A program made the position numbers and the translations under genes. A model generated the notes under the pieces. It was not told the origin of the DNA and ran no database searches. It saw nothing but the letters and a program-made list of their open reading frames with translations. From Sipunculus nudus (Eukaryota; Annelida; Sipuncula; Golfingiida; Sipunculidae): a DNA stretch of 64,000 nt. Below, in pieces: positions 1-10,924 of the stretch (positions within the stretch are counted from its first letter, which is position 1; the number at the start of each line of letters is the position of its first letter). The stretch is taken from contig CM049309.1 in assembly GCA_026874595.1 (NCBI GenBank), positions 23,811,033 through 23,875,032 on the forward strand, written 5' to 3'.

Positions 1-44
1 CATGTCACAACTGTATATATTCTGTTACTGATAACCCATTCGAG

Positions 45-185
45 TCTTTCGACCATGACTTGCAGCGCTTGAGCCAGTGGGCTAGCCAATGACAGTTAAT
101 GTTCAATCCAACAAAGCTAGCCACCGCTGTATTTGACGACGTAAAACTAACTGATCTTACAAGCGTAAAACCCCTCGGGGTAAAA
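45..185 (+). mobile_element. LINE reverse-transcriptase fragment (decayed)
   Basis: Read in the plus frame, this stretch gives a peptide of the type D-L-Q-R-L-S-Q-W-A-S-Q, one stop, then Q-L-M-F-N-P-T-K, and about 25 residues later K-P-L-G-V. That series (DL..L..W...W...FN..K, then K-x-LGV) is the usual segment just after the catalytic Asp pair in non-LTR (LINE) reverse transcriptases. The catalytic box would lie left of the window edge. One stop interrupts the frame and the similarity fades after about base 185, so this is a dead remnant. The clade (CR1, Jockey and so on) cannot be told from so little. Confidence 0.45.
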
Positions 186-1242
186 ACTAACTAAAAACTT
201 GTCGCGGTCAGGACGTATTAATTATTTATGCCTAAAGCTTAAAAAAATTGAAATATAACAAATTCAAGGATCTATTAAAGTCCTTGAACGGTTGTAGAAA
301 TCACTGGTTCTTCCGGGTTTAGAACACGGAACACAAGTATTTAACATCATCCACAGCGAAACATAGTGATCAGTTAGAAAGCGTCTAGAGAAGAGCCATA
401 CTCATCTGCACCGGCGCTTTAATTACAGCCAGCTCAGGCAAAACGTACGATGAGCTGCATCGGCCAAAGGAGAGATTTACAAATACTCTTCACATTTTAC
501 AAAATGGTTAATAACTAATCGCCAATGTATTTGAGGAAACTACTTCCAGAGACGCGAGACGATTGCGAAGCTTATAATTTATGAAAGAAACACAATTTAT
601 ATACACCACTCATGACAAAAGGAAAGTATAAAGGGTCTTTTTGTGCCTAGTGCATGTTAAAAACGAAATGCATTCCGATTGAAATAAGAAATATTAATTG
701 TCTTTTTTCTTTCAAGCGCGCACTAAAAAAAGATAATTTATTTAAAACAAAGAAAGCTGAAGACTTTCTCGATTCCTGTAAGAAAAGACGAGATAATTAT
801 CAATAGATTAAGATTCGGGATTTGTCCCTTGAATCAGTATTTATTTATAAATAGGAAATTATTAATATAAGGAAAACGGAGAGTCCTTTTTGTAACTGAA
901 CAGCAGCTGAGGAAAGCACAAAACAACATTTATTACAATTTTCAAGGTATCGGTGATGTCGATCAGACATGTTTACGTTCATCAAAATATCATTTGACAG
1001 AGAAAAATATGATATAAAATCCTATATCAGCCGTGATTCCAAAACTCCAAAACTTCATATTATGTGTAAAAAATGCACCTCATACCTCATAAGAGATAAG
1101 ATACGCATAACCGTATCATGGTTTATCGTTCAAAATAAAAATGATGCCATGTACTAGTATATATAACACAGTGCTTCATCTGTTTATCGTCTTGAAACCC
1201 CTTATAGTGCAGTATATAGTTAACGGTTATCCTGTTGTTTGT
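186..1242. other. AT-rich stretch, no gene seen
   Basis: No coding segment, repeat array or clear transposon end was recognised. Short open frames here have no supporting splice sites or motif. Confidence 0.5.
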
Positions 1243-1247
1243 CATAT

Positions 1248-1300
<53 letters not shown>
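1243..1300. repeat. (TA)n microsatellite
   Basis: A nearly pure TA run broken by one AA step near 1260. Confidence 0.95.
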
Positions 1301-1302
<2 letters not shown>

Positions 1303-1994
1303 GTTCTAAGTTTATAGGTTTCAGTGCTTGCAGCATAGTTCTCGATACGGCTAAGGTAGATCAGGTTAGCTAAATGTTAAGCACGTTGGAGCATCGAGTT
1401 ATTACTCCCGAGTTTCACGCTGTTGCCGGTCTCGGCACCCGGGTGATCATCAGATAACTGACGCTTGTTGGGGAACCATGCTTATCACTTCCATCACTTA
1501 TTGCAAATGAAAAACTACGAGGGTTATAGAATTACAAATGGGTGGAAATCCGTTTTCAGTTTGTCTGTCGATTTGTCTATTTCGTCTTGTTTTATTTACC
1601 TTCATATTTCAAAAGGTATTTTTTTTTTTAATTAAATTCGAGAAGGGTGATAAAAGGAAGTTTCTGTCAGTTGACCGAGTTGTCTGCGCGATGTTTTTTA
1701 TGGAATAACTAAGTATTTAATTGAAAAAGTGATCTCAACTGGAATTTAAATTTATAACCGTTGTCAGGGTATAGAATGGCCGAGTGTATGCTCTCTGTTT
1801 ATGTGTTTTATATTCCCTTCATTTTTTTCAGAACGCAATGAAAAAGAATTTATACGGGGGACATTATAGTCAGACGGAGGTTTCTGCTTCCTTCAGGATT
1901 GTATGTGTTCATTCCCGTTCGCGTGTGTAAGGGCCTAAGGATGTGTGTGTGTTCACAACGTAATTCACGCAATCATTAACGGAATCCCATGAAA
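1301..1994. other. Possible dispersed-repeat end; otherwise no gene
   Basis: The first 200 bases after the TA run (about 1370-1480) are richer in CpG and contain the words GTTTCACGCTGTTGCC and GGGTGATCATCAG, which look like the end of a dispersed repeat. A vaguely similar word, CCGATCATCAGGTGA, follows another TA run near 33950. The family is not identified. Nothing else was recognised before the retroelement. Confidence 0.3.
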
Positions 1995-1999
1995 TTTTC

Positions 2000-2180
2000 A
2001 GATGTTAAAACTTTTCTTGATGAGAAAATTCCTGAAACACTTGACATTGCTGCTCAATAAGCTGATGATTATTCATTAACACATAAAATGTCCTTTAAAG
2101 GCATATCAAACCAGTCATTCTCAAACAAGAATGTACATCAGTCTGGTCAAAAGAAGTTTAAAGCACAGTCACCCAGTACT
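2000..2180 (+). pseudogene. gag C-terminal fragment (copy 1)
   Basis: The translation matches the end of the gag frame of copy 2: D-V-K-T-F-L-D-E-K, then L-D-I-A-A-Q, one stop, and A-D-D-Y-S-L-T-H-K-M. The stop replaces the Leu of copy 2. The similarity starts at about 2000 (weakly from 1968) and ends abruptly at 2180, where the sequence jumps to the acidic linker. The CCHC zinc knuckle is missing. Confidence 0.85.
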
Positions 2181-2415
2181 GTTGACTCCCATGAGGGGTC
2201 TGATTGTAATAAGGATGTAGATTCTTTAGTGACTCTGAAAAAGAGTTTATGACTGACACTGTCAGTGTCAGTTCTTTGATTAATGAAACTGAGGTACTAG
2301 ATTCCTATCCTGACTCTAAAATGGAGTTTTTGAGCCATTCATACATGATGGTTTTGTATAACTTTCAAGGGATTTTTCAGATTCTACCCCTATTAGAATT
2401 TGAGGGACACTGGTT
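2181..2415 (+). pseudogene. Acidic linker and start of protease (copy 1)
   Basis: The start is a Ser/Asp/Glu-rich stretch equal to the linker of copy 2 between zinc knuckle and protease. It then runs into the beginning of the retropepsin domain. One base is lost just before the Asp-Thr-Gly triad, so the triad is out of frame here. The rest of the protease is deleted and the sequence continues with the post-integrase linker. Confidence 0.75.
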
Positions 2416-3280
2416 AAGACCATATTATGACAGAAATAGCATATCAGATGTTTTACATAATGTTACTGCTGTTAATTGTGTATTAATTGTTACAGCCCTG
2501 ACCCAGTTAAAGCAGATACTGATTGTAAATGTGATGTAGACTTTCAGTGTGGAACAGTACCACTAAAAACTCAGACGTGCTTAACAACCTTGATGCCAAA
2601 CTGTCACACCTTACCGCACAACAACAACAAGACCTCAAGAGCCTGCTGCGGAATTATGAACATTTGTTTAGTGACATTCCAACCCGAACTAACATATTGT
2701 GTCATGACGTCGATGTTGGCGAGGCAAGCGCAGTCAAGCAGCATCCTTATAGACTGAATCCAGAAAAGCAAAAGTATCTACAAGATGAGGTTCAACGTTT
2801 GCTGGAAAATGATTTTATTTAACCTAGTGACAGTAATTGGAGTTTTATCAGTTGTTATTGGAAGAGTATGTATTCTTGTGCCAAAACTGATGGAAGTTAC
2901 CGTATGCGCACAGATTATGGAAAACTGAACTCTGTTACCAAGACTGACACATTCCCGATTCCGAGGATCGATGATTGTATTGATATAGTCGGTAGCTCCA
3001 GATATGTCTCCAAGTTTAACTTGCTAAAAGGATTCTGGCAAGTTCCGCTGACAGAACGAGCGAAAGAAGTGTCCACATTTGTGACGCCGCAAGGACTGTA
3101 CCAGTATAAAGTTATGCCATTTGGCATGAAGAACTCGCCAGCCACGTTCCAGCGCCTCATCCACATGGTTGTCAAGGACATTCGGGGCTGCGACGCATAT
3201 GTTGATGACCTTCTGCAAATTCTTCGGGACCTCTTCGAAAGACTCAGCGAAGCACGTCTCACCGTCAACTTAGTATAATC
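2416..3280 (+). pseudogene. Reverse transcriptase remnant (copy 1)
   Basis: About 2550-2822 is the region ahead of the RT domain (…HLFSDIPTRTN…, VKQHPYRLNPEKQK). A stop follows at 2821. The RT core resumes at about 2880 with DGSYRM-RTDY, PIPRIDD, GFWQVPL, MPFGMKNSPATFQ and AYVDD (Asp pair 3204-3209). The first catalytic Asp is replaced by Asn (codon 3018-3020). Ten codons that follow the YIDD box in copy 2 are missing in frame. Either change alone should abolish polymerase activity. Confidence 0.9.
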
Positions 3281-3960
3281 TGAGTTTTGTAATACATATT
3301 TTTGGGGTCATATTGTACGGCAAGGTCAAGTTAAACCTGTTGATGCTAAAATAAGTGCAAATCTGTATTTCCTTGACCAGAAAACAAAAAGCAAATAATG
3401 CTTTTCTTGGTATGGTTAGACACCTGAGGAACTTTTGTCCAATTTTTTCTGCTGTAGCTGAACCTTTGACTAATTTGTTAAAGAAGAAACAAAATTTTGT
3501 ATGGAATGTTCAGTGTGAAAATGCATTTCAGAATTTAAAAGCAATTCTGCCAAGTTCTCCAGTTTTAGCATCTCCAGACTTTTCTGTACCTTTTTAGTTA
3601 GCTGTGGATGCTAGTGATACAGCTGCTAGTGCTAACATGAAGGCAATGATGGCATAGATCATCCAATTTGTTATTTTTCAAGAAAGTTTAATGCAAACCA
3701 GAAAAACTACTCCACTATTGAAAAAGAGTGTTTGGCTTTGATTTTGTCATAACAACATTTTGAAGTTTATGGTTCTTCATCAGTCAAGCCTATCATTGTC
3801 TTCAGTGATCACAATCCCCTCCCGTTCATGAACAAGATGGAAGTGTAAAAATTAAAGATTGTCGAGATGGAGTTTGTTTTTACAGGATTACAATCTTGAA
3901 ATCAGACACATTAAAGACAATGTACTTGCTGATTACTTATTGAGATGTTTATGAAATGTT
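3281..3960 (+). pseudogene. RT thumb and RNase H remnant (copy 1)
   Basis: The region 3400-3600 keeps FSAVAEPLTNLLKKKQ and DFSVPF, a stop, then LAVDAS, the start of RNase H. Later pieces (S-D-H-N-P-L near 3808) are recognisable but split by frameshifts and stops. The intact counterpart is at 59368-60050 on the minus strand. Confidence 0.8.
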
Positions 3961-4074
3961 GTAAACAAGATGTTTATGTTATGTTGTAAATAAGATGATT
4001 TTAAATATTGTACAAATTTAGTGATAGTGATTGCAAAAGAAAAGTTTTTTTTAGAAAACTTTCTTTTTTTCTTA

Positions 4075-4086
4075 CAGGAGGAGGAG
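4075..4086 (+). other. Polypurine tract (copy 1)
   Basis: The purine run AGGAGGAGGAG sits directly before the TGTTAC start of the LTR, the expected site for plus-strand priming in LTR retroelements. The same arrangement occurs in copy 2. Confidence 0.8.
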
Positions 4087-4940
4087 TGTTACAGGTGTCA
4101 CTTTTATTGTGCGCTGTTGACATTCTGTTTCGTGTTAGGCTCAACCCCTGGGCGTCAATTGTTATTGCGTGTAGAGGCACAGCGCTCGGTGAAATCCGTA
4201 CCGGGTGAACCCTGGAGTGTAAAGACACAGCGCTCATGCTTATCTGGTATTTTCTGGGCTGTTCGCGCTCTATGCGCGTGTCTTGTATTGTTCTTTAGGC
4301 GCGTGTGTATTATGTATTGTTGTGTTCTTTGGATTGTTCGTGAAATGGAAGTTTCTAGGCTTTGGGACGAGAAGCTATACATATTCCAGCGGACACGGAA
4401 GAGTGTGAGTCAGTTTGTGGACCTTTCCGATAATTGCAGCAGTTATAGATCTTCTTCGAAACTTGTAACGGATTTTATATAGTCTTCAGTTTGCCTTTGG
4501 GATTACTACCAGAACTTCACTTTTGGATTACAACAGATTTTTTTCGGGATTACATTGGACTATTATTCTCTGAGAAGATTTACGTGAACTGTTCATCTGG
4601 ATTATATGTTTAAAATGACTTATTGAGCTGTGACAGTGGTGGTTTCCAGAAAAGCCTAGGATCCGGACACTGGCACTGTACACTTTATTTATTATACTGT
4701 GTAATTGTATTGATTTACAATTACACTGTTGTTATACTGTGCAATTGTATCGATTTAGTGTATTGTAATATTAGGGTTGTTTTAAGAAAAAAATTGTTAA
4801 CAAAAAAACACTGACTTCTTCATTCGTTCCCCTAGAAAAATCACGCTCCCTTGTTTTACAGAATTTGACTTTTATTTTTCTCCGTAAAAAAATTATGCTC
4901 GTCACGACTACGTGATCTGTTTTTATTATGTTCCGTAACA
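4087..4940 (+). repeat. 3' LTR of copy 1 (about 854 bp)
   Basis: The LTR begins TGTTACAGG and ends TTCCGTAACA, giving the terminal inverted repeat TGTTAC/GTAACA. It aligns along its length with the solo LTRs at 40183-41003 and 52059-52656 and with the minus-strand LTR at 58412-59233. Relative to the solo LTR at 40 kb it has lost about 30-40 bases downstream of the TATA position (near 4375), so the promoter is damaged. The right flank starts ATATAC. Confidence 0.9.
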
Positions 4941-5708
4941 ATATACACACGTGTCTGTTTATCTATATCTTTATATATCTCAACTTTTTCCAGATGGATC
5001 ATCCACCATGTTCATTATCCAGCAAGGATTACGCAATTAAGGGATATGTTGACACGTAATCAGTGATTATTATGATGTTTTGGAGTACGTTTGAATCATT
5101 CACTGTACCAAACATACAAATATCGTATGTACACTCAACATCATCTGCTGTTTGTTGATTACATGTAGATACGATATGATATATTTTTTAATTAATGATA
5201 CAGATTTATTGCACAGGAGGCTCAGGGATCACATAAACAGACATAAACACTTAAGAAAATTTGAGAACACGCAAACAGCTCGTCAAAAAAGTATTCTAGA
5301 AGTTTACCAGCTGTCAAACCAACACACTCCACAGCACACTCCGGGGGTACCTTGGATAATCTTTCTTGTTGCTATATTTGTGTGTGAGGATTATTGAAAC
5401 GAAGCATGCAATTTCATTGGTTGTATACATAAAGATCATCCTTGCATACAAGAATATAACATTTGCCAAAAGCATCAGACTCCCTACGGTGAACGTATCC
5501 AAGAAAATAAATTAAATTTATATTATTTATTTTGAGAAACTGAAGTGTTCACTGACTATGTTTCACAAATACCAAAATATATAAATAAGATGAATACATA
5601 TAAAACGTGCAAAAGCTTTTTTGCTGTTGTACAATTTTCACAAGTGGGACATAAAGAATGAATAAAAGAATGTTTCCTAAACCCCGTGTTTTCAAATCAT
5701 ATGGAGGA

Positions 5709-5711
<3 letters not shown>
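4941..5711. other. AT-rich stretch, nothing recognised
   Basis: No coding segment or repeat was recognised. Short open frames have no supporting signal. Confidence 0.5.

Positions 5712-5762
<51 letters not shown>
5712..5762. repeat. (TA)n microsatellite
   Basis: Pure TA run. Confidence 0.95.
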
Positions 5763-5768
<6 letters not shown>

Positions 5769-5785
5769 ATTGTCAAGATATTGTG

Positions 5786-6455
5786 TATATGAATACCCCT
5801 GCTGTCAACGTGACAGATTTAAGCATGTTTTGCCTGACATTTGACCCAGTCCCTGGCCCACTCGCATGGTCAGGCAATGTAAAAAAGATGTGACTCTCGG
5901 TCCCTTGGCACTCATTTCTTATGTCAGCATGCAATAATGATAAATCCCCAAATTCATCCAAAAATTCTACAGAATAATATTGAAATTTCCACAAAATAAT
6001 TTCGCTGCACTATCACCAGACCCTACATTTACTCCCTCAACAATTCTGGAAAAAGTTGTACCACGTAAACTATCAAAGGAAGCACGTGCGTGAGTTTCTA
6101 TTTTTGTTTACAATATCGCATCATGGATATTACACCAAAAGTAGGTCCACAGGTTTATAAATATATAAACTATGTCTCATGGAAAAATACCTTTAGTTTG
6201 TTATATTTGGCATGGATGATGTATATTTGCTCCATTTACTAATTTCACTCATTTTTCACTTCTAAAGCGAGGTATGCATATTCCCGTTTCTTTCTTTAGG
6301 AACAGCTTCCTTGCCTTAAAACATACATTTAATTCATCTTTCAAATCTTCCTTAAACCAATTTATATTATATACGTCTAACAATAATAATAGTTGTAACC
6401 AGTCAAAGATCCTCGAAAATCTGAATGCCCCCAGTGGCGTATTTGTGAACAGGGG
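5786..6455 (-). mobile_element. Dispersed repeat P (matches 25440-26317)
   Basis: Read on the minus strand, 6455-6266 matches 25440-25630 (shared words such as GGAATATGCATACCTCG and GAAAATCTGAATGCCCCC). Then 5930-5786 matches 26185-26315 (shared ACATGCTTAAATC and GACAGCAG). The two blocks have the same order and orientation in both loci, so they are two copies of one dispersed element. The piece between them differs because copy Q contains another repeat there. A minus frame of 73 codons is open in the second block but not in copy Q. The family is unknown. Confidence 0.65.
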
Positions 6456-6485
6456 ACGCTAATACTAAGTGTGTGTATATACACA

Positions 6486-6487
<2 letters not shown>

Positions 6488-6528
<41 letters not shown>

Positions 6529-6546
6529 TTATATATATATATATAT
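6488..6546. repeat. (CA)n(TA)n compound microsatellite
   Basis: About 16 CA units (6488-6519) run into TA units with a TTT break. Confidence 0.95.
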
Positions 6547-6938
6547 CACTCTCATTATTATTATTTTTTTTTATTATTACGTAATATATGGCCAGCCTAT
6601 ATTAATATAAATATGGGTTTTTTTACTATAGGAATTAAATTAAGAGCCATCATGTTTTCGTGAAGTTAGGTAGACGGGGAAAGTTATGGGGGGAGGGGTA
6701 TCTCCCTCCCAAACGGAGAAAATTTTTAAAAATGTGAGGATTTTCTGTTCCTCAACTACTGTTATCTTAAACGTGTTTGCATAACGTTCTCATACTTTAA
6801 CGTGTGAGGGTTCAATATTTATATTTCTTCAAGATAAGGGTATCAACTGGAAGGTTTCGAACATTCAATCTTTTGTAACATTTTATTCTACAAGGTGAAA
6901 ATACCCATCTACATTTGTAACTTGCAAAATATCATCAT
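6547..6938. other. No gene seen
   Basis: AT-rich sequence between a microsatellite and a minisatellite. Nothing was recognised. Confidence 0.5.
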
Positions 6939-7354
6939 GTCATAACGAACCGACAGCCTCGGTCTTTATAGTCATAACGAACCGACAACCTCGGTCTTTA
7001 TAGTCATAACGAACCGACAGCCTCGGTCTTTATAGTCATAACGAACCGACAGCCTCGGTCTTTATAGTCATAACGAACCGACAACCTCGGTCTTTATAGT
7101 CATAACGAACCGACAGCCTCGGTCTTTATAGTCATAACGAACCGACAGCCTCGGTCTTTATAGTCATAACGAACCGACAGCCTCGGTCTTTATAGTCATA
7201 ACGAACCGACAGCCTCGGTCTTTATAGTCATAACGAACCGACAGCCTCGGTCTTTATAGTCATAACGAACCGACAGCCTCGGTCTTTATAGTCATAACGA
7301 ACCGACAGCCTCGGTCTTTATAGTTATAACGAACCGACAACCTCGGTCTTTACA
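6939..7354 (+). repeat. 32-bp minisatellite, 13 units
   Basis: Exactly 13 head-to-tail copies of a 32-bp unit (GTCATAACGAACCGAC, then AGCCTCGGTCTTTATA) without length change. Variation is almost confined to one position (AGCC or AACC in units 2, 5 and 13) and to two T/C changes in the last unit. Each unit carries the small dyad ACCGA-CAGCC-TCGGT. Near identity of the internal units points to recent expansion or homogenisation. Confidence 0.97.
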
Positions 7355-8439
7355 GTTATATTCGGAAGCTATCTTGATTAATGGAGCAAATCACAGAGCT
7401 GTTCACTAATTCCTCAACTTATGGATTGGAAAGTATCTGTGATTTATTTAATAATTTATTGATCTCAGTGAATAAAGAAGATAAAAAAGATTGAATAAAT
7501 GCCCCCCTGTGATCCCCGTATCATACCGATCGTATACTAGTATTTTACTTCTCCTCTGATCTACCAGTAAATGCCTACGGCTTATTTGGATCGACTGAGG
7601 TATTAAAAACAATGAAAAACTAGATCTATTCGGAAATCCATTTGTAAGTAAACTAAGTCCAATTTTTTGCCTTTATTTTATTATTATTTTAGTTTATTCC
7701 TTTCGTTCGTTGTCGAAGGTAGTGTTAATGGTTAGAAGTTGTATTATATGTAGAAAGAAGTTGATGGATGGAAAGTCTTTAATTCTGAAACCTTAAATGT
7801 TTTAGTACCTTGTACATTGATTTTATTTTTATTTTTGTTCTTAAATAAAATTAATACATTAAAAAAATTATGTCTATTTTACTGTTGAAAAAATAAAAAA
7901 ACATAAATAAGTATATAAAATAGTAATATTTATTATATTAATATTATATAATTGCATAAATATTATTGACAACAGCAGATGAGCTTGCGCCAATATTTTG
8001 GGGATCGGTTTATGGGCCTGACCCGTCTTAAGATGAAACTGAACCAACAACTCTAACCCATCTCCCTATTTCGAAACCTGATTCACATTAGGGGTCGGTA
8101 AATGGGTCTGACCCGTCTTAAGAAGGGCGACCCAGTATCTGATGTCGTTAATTGGGCTAGACCCAATCTTAAGATGTATCAGGTGTGAAAATGGCGCGCA
8201 ACACAGATACATTATACAATAGTATACAACTATTACATAAATACATGATACACCTAAGCTAGATGCTAGCAGGATACAACGAAGCTAGCTAAAATATAAT
8301 TTTTCAACTATGGTATTCGCAATAACTAGGCCTATCCGGTTTCTAGGAGAAATACTTTTCATATTATTTAACATCATTTTTGTAGTTAATTATGGAAACA
8401 TCATAGACTATATTTTTAAATGAAAGTAATTGAAGGTTC
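7355..8439. other. AT-rich, short imperfect repeat at 8005-8180
   Basis: No gene was recognised. Around 8005-8180 a motif of the form GGTTTATGGGCCTGACCC plus GTCTTAAG recurs three times with spacing near 80-100 bp, each with a small GGGTC..GACCC dyad. It may be an old repeat element. Confidence 0.4.
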
Positions 8440-8710
8440 CATAAGGAATCTTACAACAGGGGTTCCACAAAGAACTTTTCAAAATTTCTCATCCAGTCCA
8501 TCGCGAAGAACCTTGAATATTTCCTTTCAAAACCTTTGTAGAGGTTCCAGATCGATCCTTTGATGTTCTATAAAAGAACCTTCGGGAGGTTCCAATAAGA
8601 ACTCCGTTTTTAAGGTTCCAACTGGGACCTTAAAAGGTTTCCCCACCCAGTCAACTGTGAAATAACATTTTGGGTTCCAGCTGGAACCAATTTTTCTTGA
8701 AGTGTATGGG
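8440..8710. repeat. GGTTCC/GGAACC-rich dispersed-repeat candidate
   Basis: In about 270 bp the words AAGGTTCC, GAACCTT, GGTTCCA and GGAACC recur at roughly 25-45 bp steps in both orientations, including GGTTCCAGCTGGAACC near 8676. This pattern of alternating inverted hexamers is unlike the flanks and looks like a non-autonomous repeat. Translations of this patch have no meaning that I can see. Confidence 0.45.
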
Positions 8711-9833
8711 CCGAAAAAGTGAATACAATCACTTCTTGGGGAATCTTGGAATATGGGCCAATGAGTGACTGAAAACACGGGTTGACGAGTAACCCATATA
8801 AAGGTCTGCCCACATGGCGGAGACCTTCATTCGTAAGATTCATATTTCTAGTAAGCTTTTCTTTTTCATAGTACCCATGTTCAACTGAGTTTCTTTGATT
8901 TCTCTAACTGCAGATTTTCCCCATTTTCATATAGTTATAAAAAGTATAGTTTTTGTCCAAATGTCAGAAGAGGAAAGCGTCGCAAACACGGCAAGGTAAT
9001 ACCACACATTAAATATATTCCACATAACATATTAAAATCTAATAATAAAACAGTCTATTTTTACAACCTGTGTTCCCTGAAAATGCCAGTACCAGGTTAT
9101 GACGTCACAGCTGATTAACCCATGTTTAGCCATTCACGTCTATATCCGCACGTGACACAAGACGCCTGTAGATAAAGAAAACTTTCACGCTGTCCATCCA
9201 GCAGTTTCTCACACGCATGTCAGCAAGTCGTAAGGGAAACACATTTTTCATATTTACATGTTTTATAATAAATAACCACACAATCCCTTGAAATACTTGC
9301 TGATTGGATTGATTTGAGAAATAACTCCCCAAAAATGTGACACTGGTTGGAAATAGAATATGAGATTAAGAGTTTGACATTTTTTCAAACTGGACATAAA
9401 GTACTTGAAATTTCATGATTCATCCCTTTCATTTGACGAAAAATTGCTGATGGTATATGTAATTGAAAGGCACAAATCATGCTGAATTAATGAAATGACA
9501 AGTAGAGTTGTAAAACGTTGACAAAAATCTCCATGATAAAAGTTACATGATTAGACATGATGTTTCCAATTAGTTGAAAAAAGTTTGAAAAGTGCATTGT
9601 ACATTTTCATTGTAACATTTATTAGTTTGAAAATAAGAAATATGAATAAAATATTTTCTTATAACATCTGACATTTTTTTAAAGATAAAAATCGAGAAAA
9701 TTTAAATGACATACAAAAATATTATAGCATATAAAATTTCTGACTACAATGACAGATTTTTATCAGTCTTTTCCCCTTTTTTAAAAGTACAATATTTCCT
9801 TTATATGGTAAAGCTCAAACGAGACTTGAACAG
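8711..9833. other. No gene recognised
   Basis: AT-rich sequence without recognised repeats. It would be the 5' side of the candidate plus-strand gene that starts at 9834, but no convincing promoter was picked out. Confidence 0.4.
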
Positions 9834-10029
9834 GTGCACCAAGGGTCACCAAGTCCGTCCATAACCCTGGAATTTACGAGACTAACAGGTACAAACAGTT
9901 ATATTTCAGTGTCACAGGTGGTCCAAGTGCTGCATTTCACGTGTCACGTGCCTGGAGACGAGTCAGGTGGCAACCTCGGAGTGGTCCCAGGTCAATTATA
10001 CACTAGAACACTGAAGAATCTATTCCCCC
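9834..10029 (+). CDS. Candidate exon A of an unrecognised plus-strand gene
   Basis: A 196-base open segment lies between an acceptor-like CTTGAACAG (weak pyrimidine tract) and a good donor, CCCCC|GTAAGTTTT. It is clearly richer in G and C than its flanks. It would encode about 65 residues including S-Q-V-V-Q-V-L-H-F-T-C-H-V-P-G-D-E-S and ending L-Y-T-R-T-L-K-N-L-F-P. The end phase is 1, which does not fit exon B as drawn (phase 0), so any link is unproven. No domain was recognised. It could be a chance open frame. Confidence 0.25.
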
Positions 10030-10043
10030 GTAAGTTTTCTTTA

Positions 10044-10046
<3 letters not shown>

Positions 10047-10079
<33 letters not shown>
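10047..10079. repeat. (GA)n microsatellite
   Basis: About 16 GA units directly after the candidate donor site. Confidence 0.95.
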
Positions 10080-10082
<3 letters not shown>

Positions 10083-10836
10083 TGATACAGAGTTAAATAG
10101 AGACAGAGAGGTTAAATTTGATTAGATTAGATGAGACACTTATTAATTGAAAGTTAGTTCATTGACCAAAAAAAATTATCACGTTTTCTGTGATTGCGTC
10201 TCTTTACAGTTTTCCCCCATTTAACCTTAAGTTTTATAGTATCTACAATATGCAAGAAATCCTAATAATACAGGGACCGTTCAGAAAGTTCTGGAGAATA
10301 TAACATATTTTTTCCACTAACTCCAGAAATATTGCCATGTATGTTAAGGGGATATACGGGATCAATATATATTTTTTTCTTTTATCATGTTTTTACTTAT
10401 ATGTTACACATGTCTGATGAACAGACAAAATACACGGAACTTTTGCAATATGTGATCCTATGCATTTTTATTTGAGTCAAAAATAACGTTAGAGGTGTAA
10501 AAGCACCTTACGTCACTGACTGACGTGTCTGACCGGAACAAAAAAAACACAAAACGAATCTTTCGATGGTTACAGTTTTTTCATAGATTTAGTTTGCTGC
10601 TATAACTGGAGAAATCTCCCTTGTCTATCGTAGATATTCTGTTACAAATTTTTTCCGTGTGTCACCATTTCTCCAAATAAATCTGAATACATTGGTAGTG
10701 CAGAACTACCATCTAATATTTTTGTAGGTATCTTTCCAATCGATATCCGTATCCGAGTTTAGGAGATTGAGATGTTTGTCCAAATTAAGAATATATTTGC
10801 ACTTTCAGTAAAACAATCTTTATCTCTCCCTCTCTT

Positions 10837-10842
<6 letters not shown>
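10080..10842. other. No gene seen
   Basis: AT-rich; nothing recognised. Confidence 0.5.

Positions 10843-10922
<80 letters not shown>
10843..10922. repeat. (TA)n microsatellite
   Basis: A TA run of about 80 bp broken once by AAA near 10875. Confidence 0.95.

Positions 10923-10924
<2 letters not shown>

Larger units (their letters stand above)
1995..4940 (+). mobile_element. Ty3/gypsy-type LTR retrotransposon, copy 1 (5'-truncated, decayed)
   Basis: This is a broken copy of the element seen on the other strand at 58412-63986. It keeps the end of gag, a piece of the acidic linker and protease, the post-integrase linker, reverse transcriptase, RNase H, the polypurine tract and one 3' LTR. Compared with copy 2 it has lost about 500 bp including the zinc knuckle (join near 2180), about 1.67 kb including most of protease and all of integrase (join near 2415), and 30 bp just after the YVDD box (join near 3212). 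There is no 5' LTR. Many stops and frameshifts show it cannot be active. Confidence 0.9.

Noticed and set aside
6939-7354. CRISPR-like array of 32-bp repeats
   Set aside because: Units are directly contiguous with no spacers, and the context is eukaryotic. It is a minisatellite.
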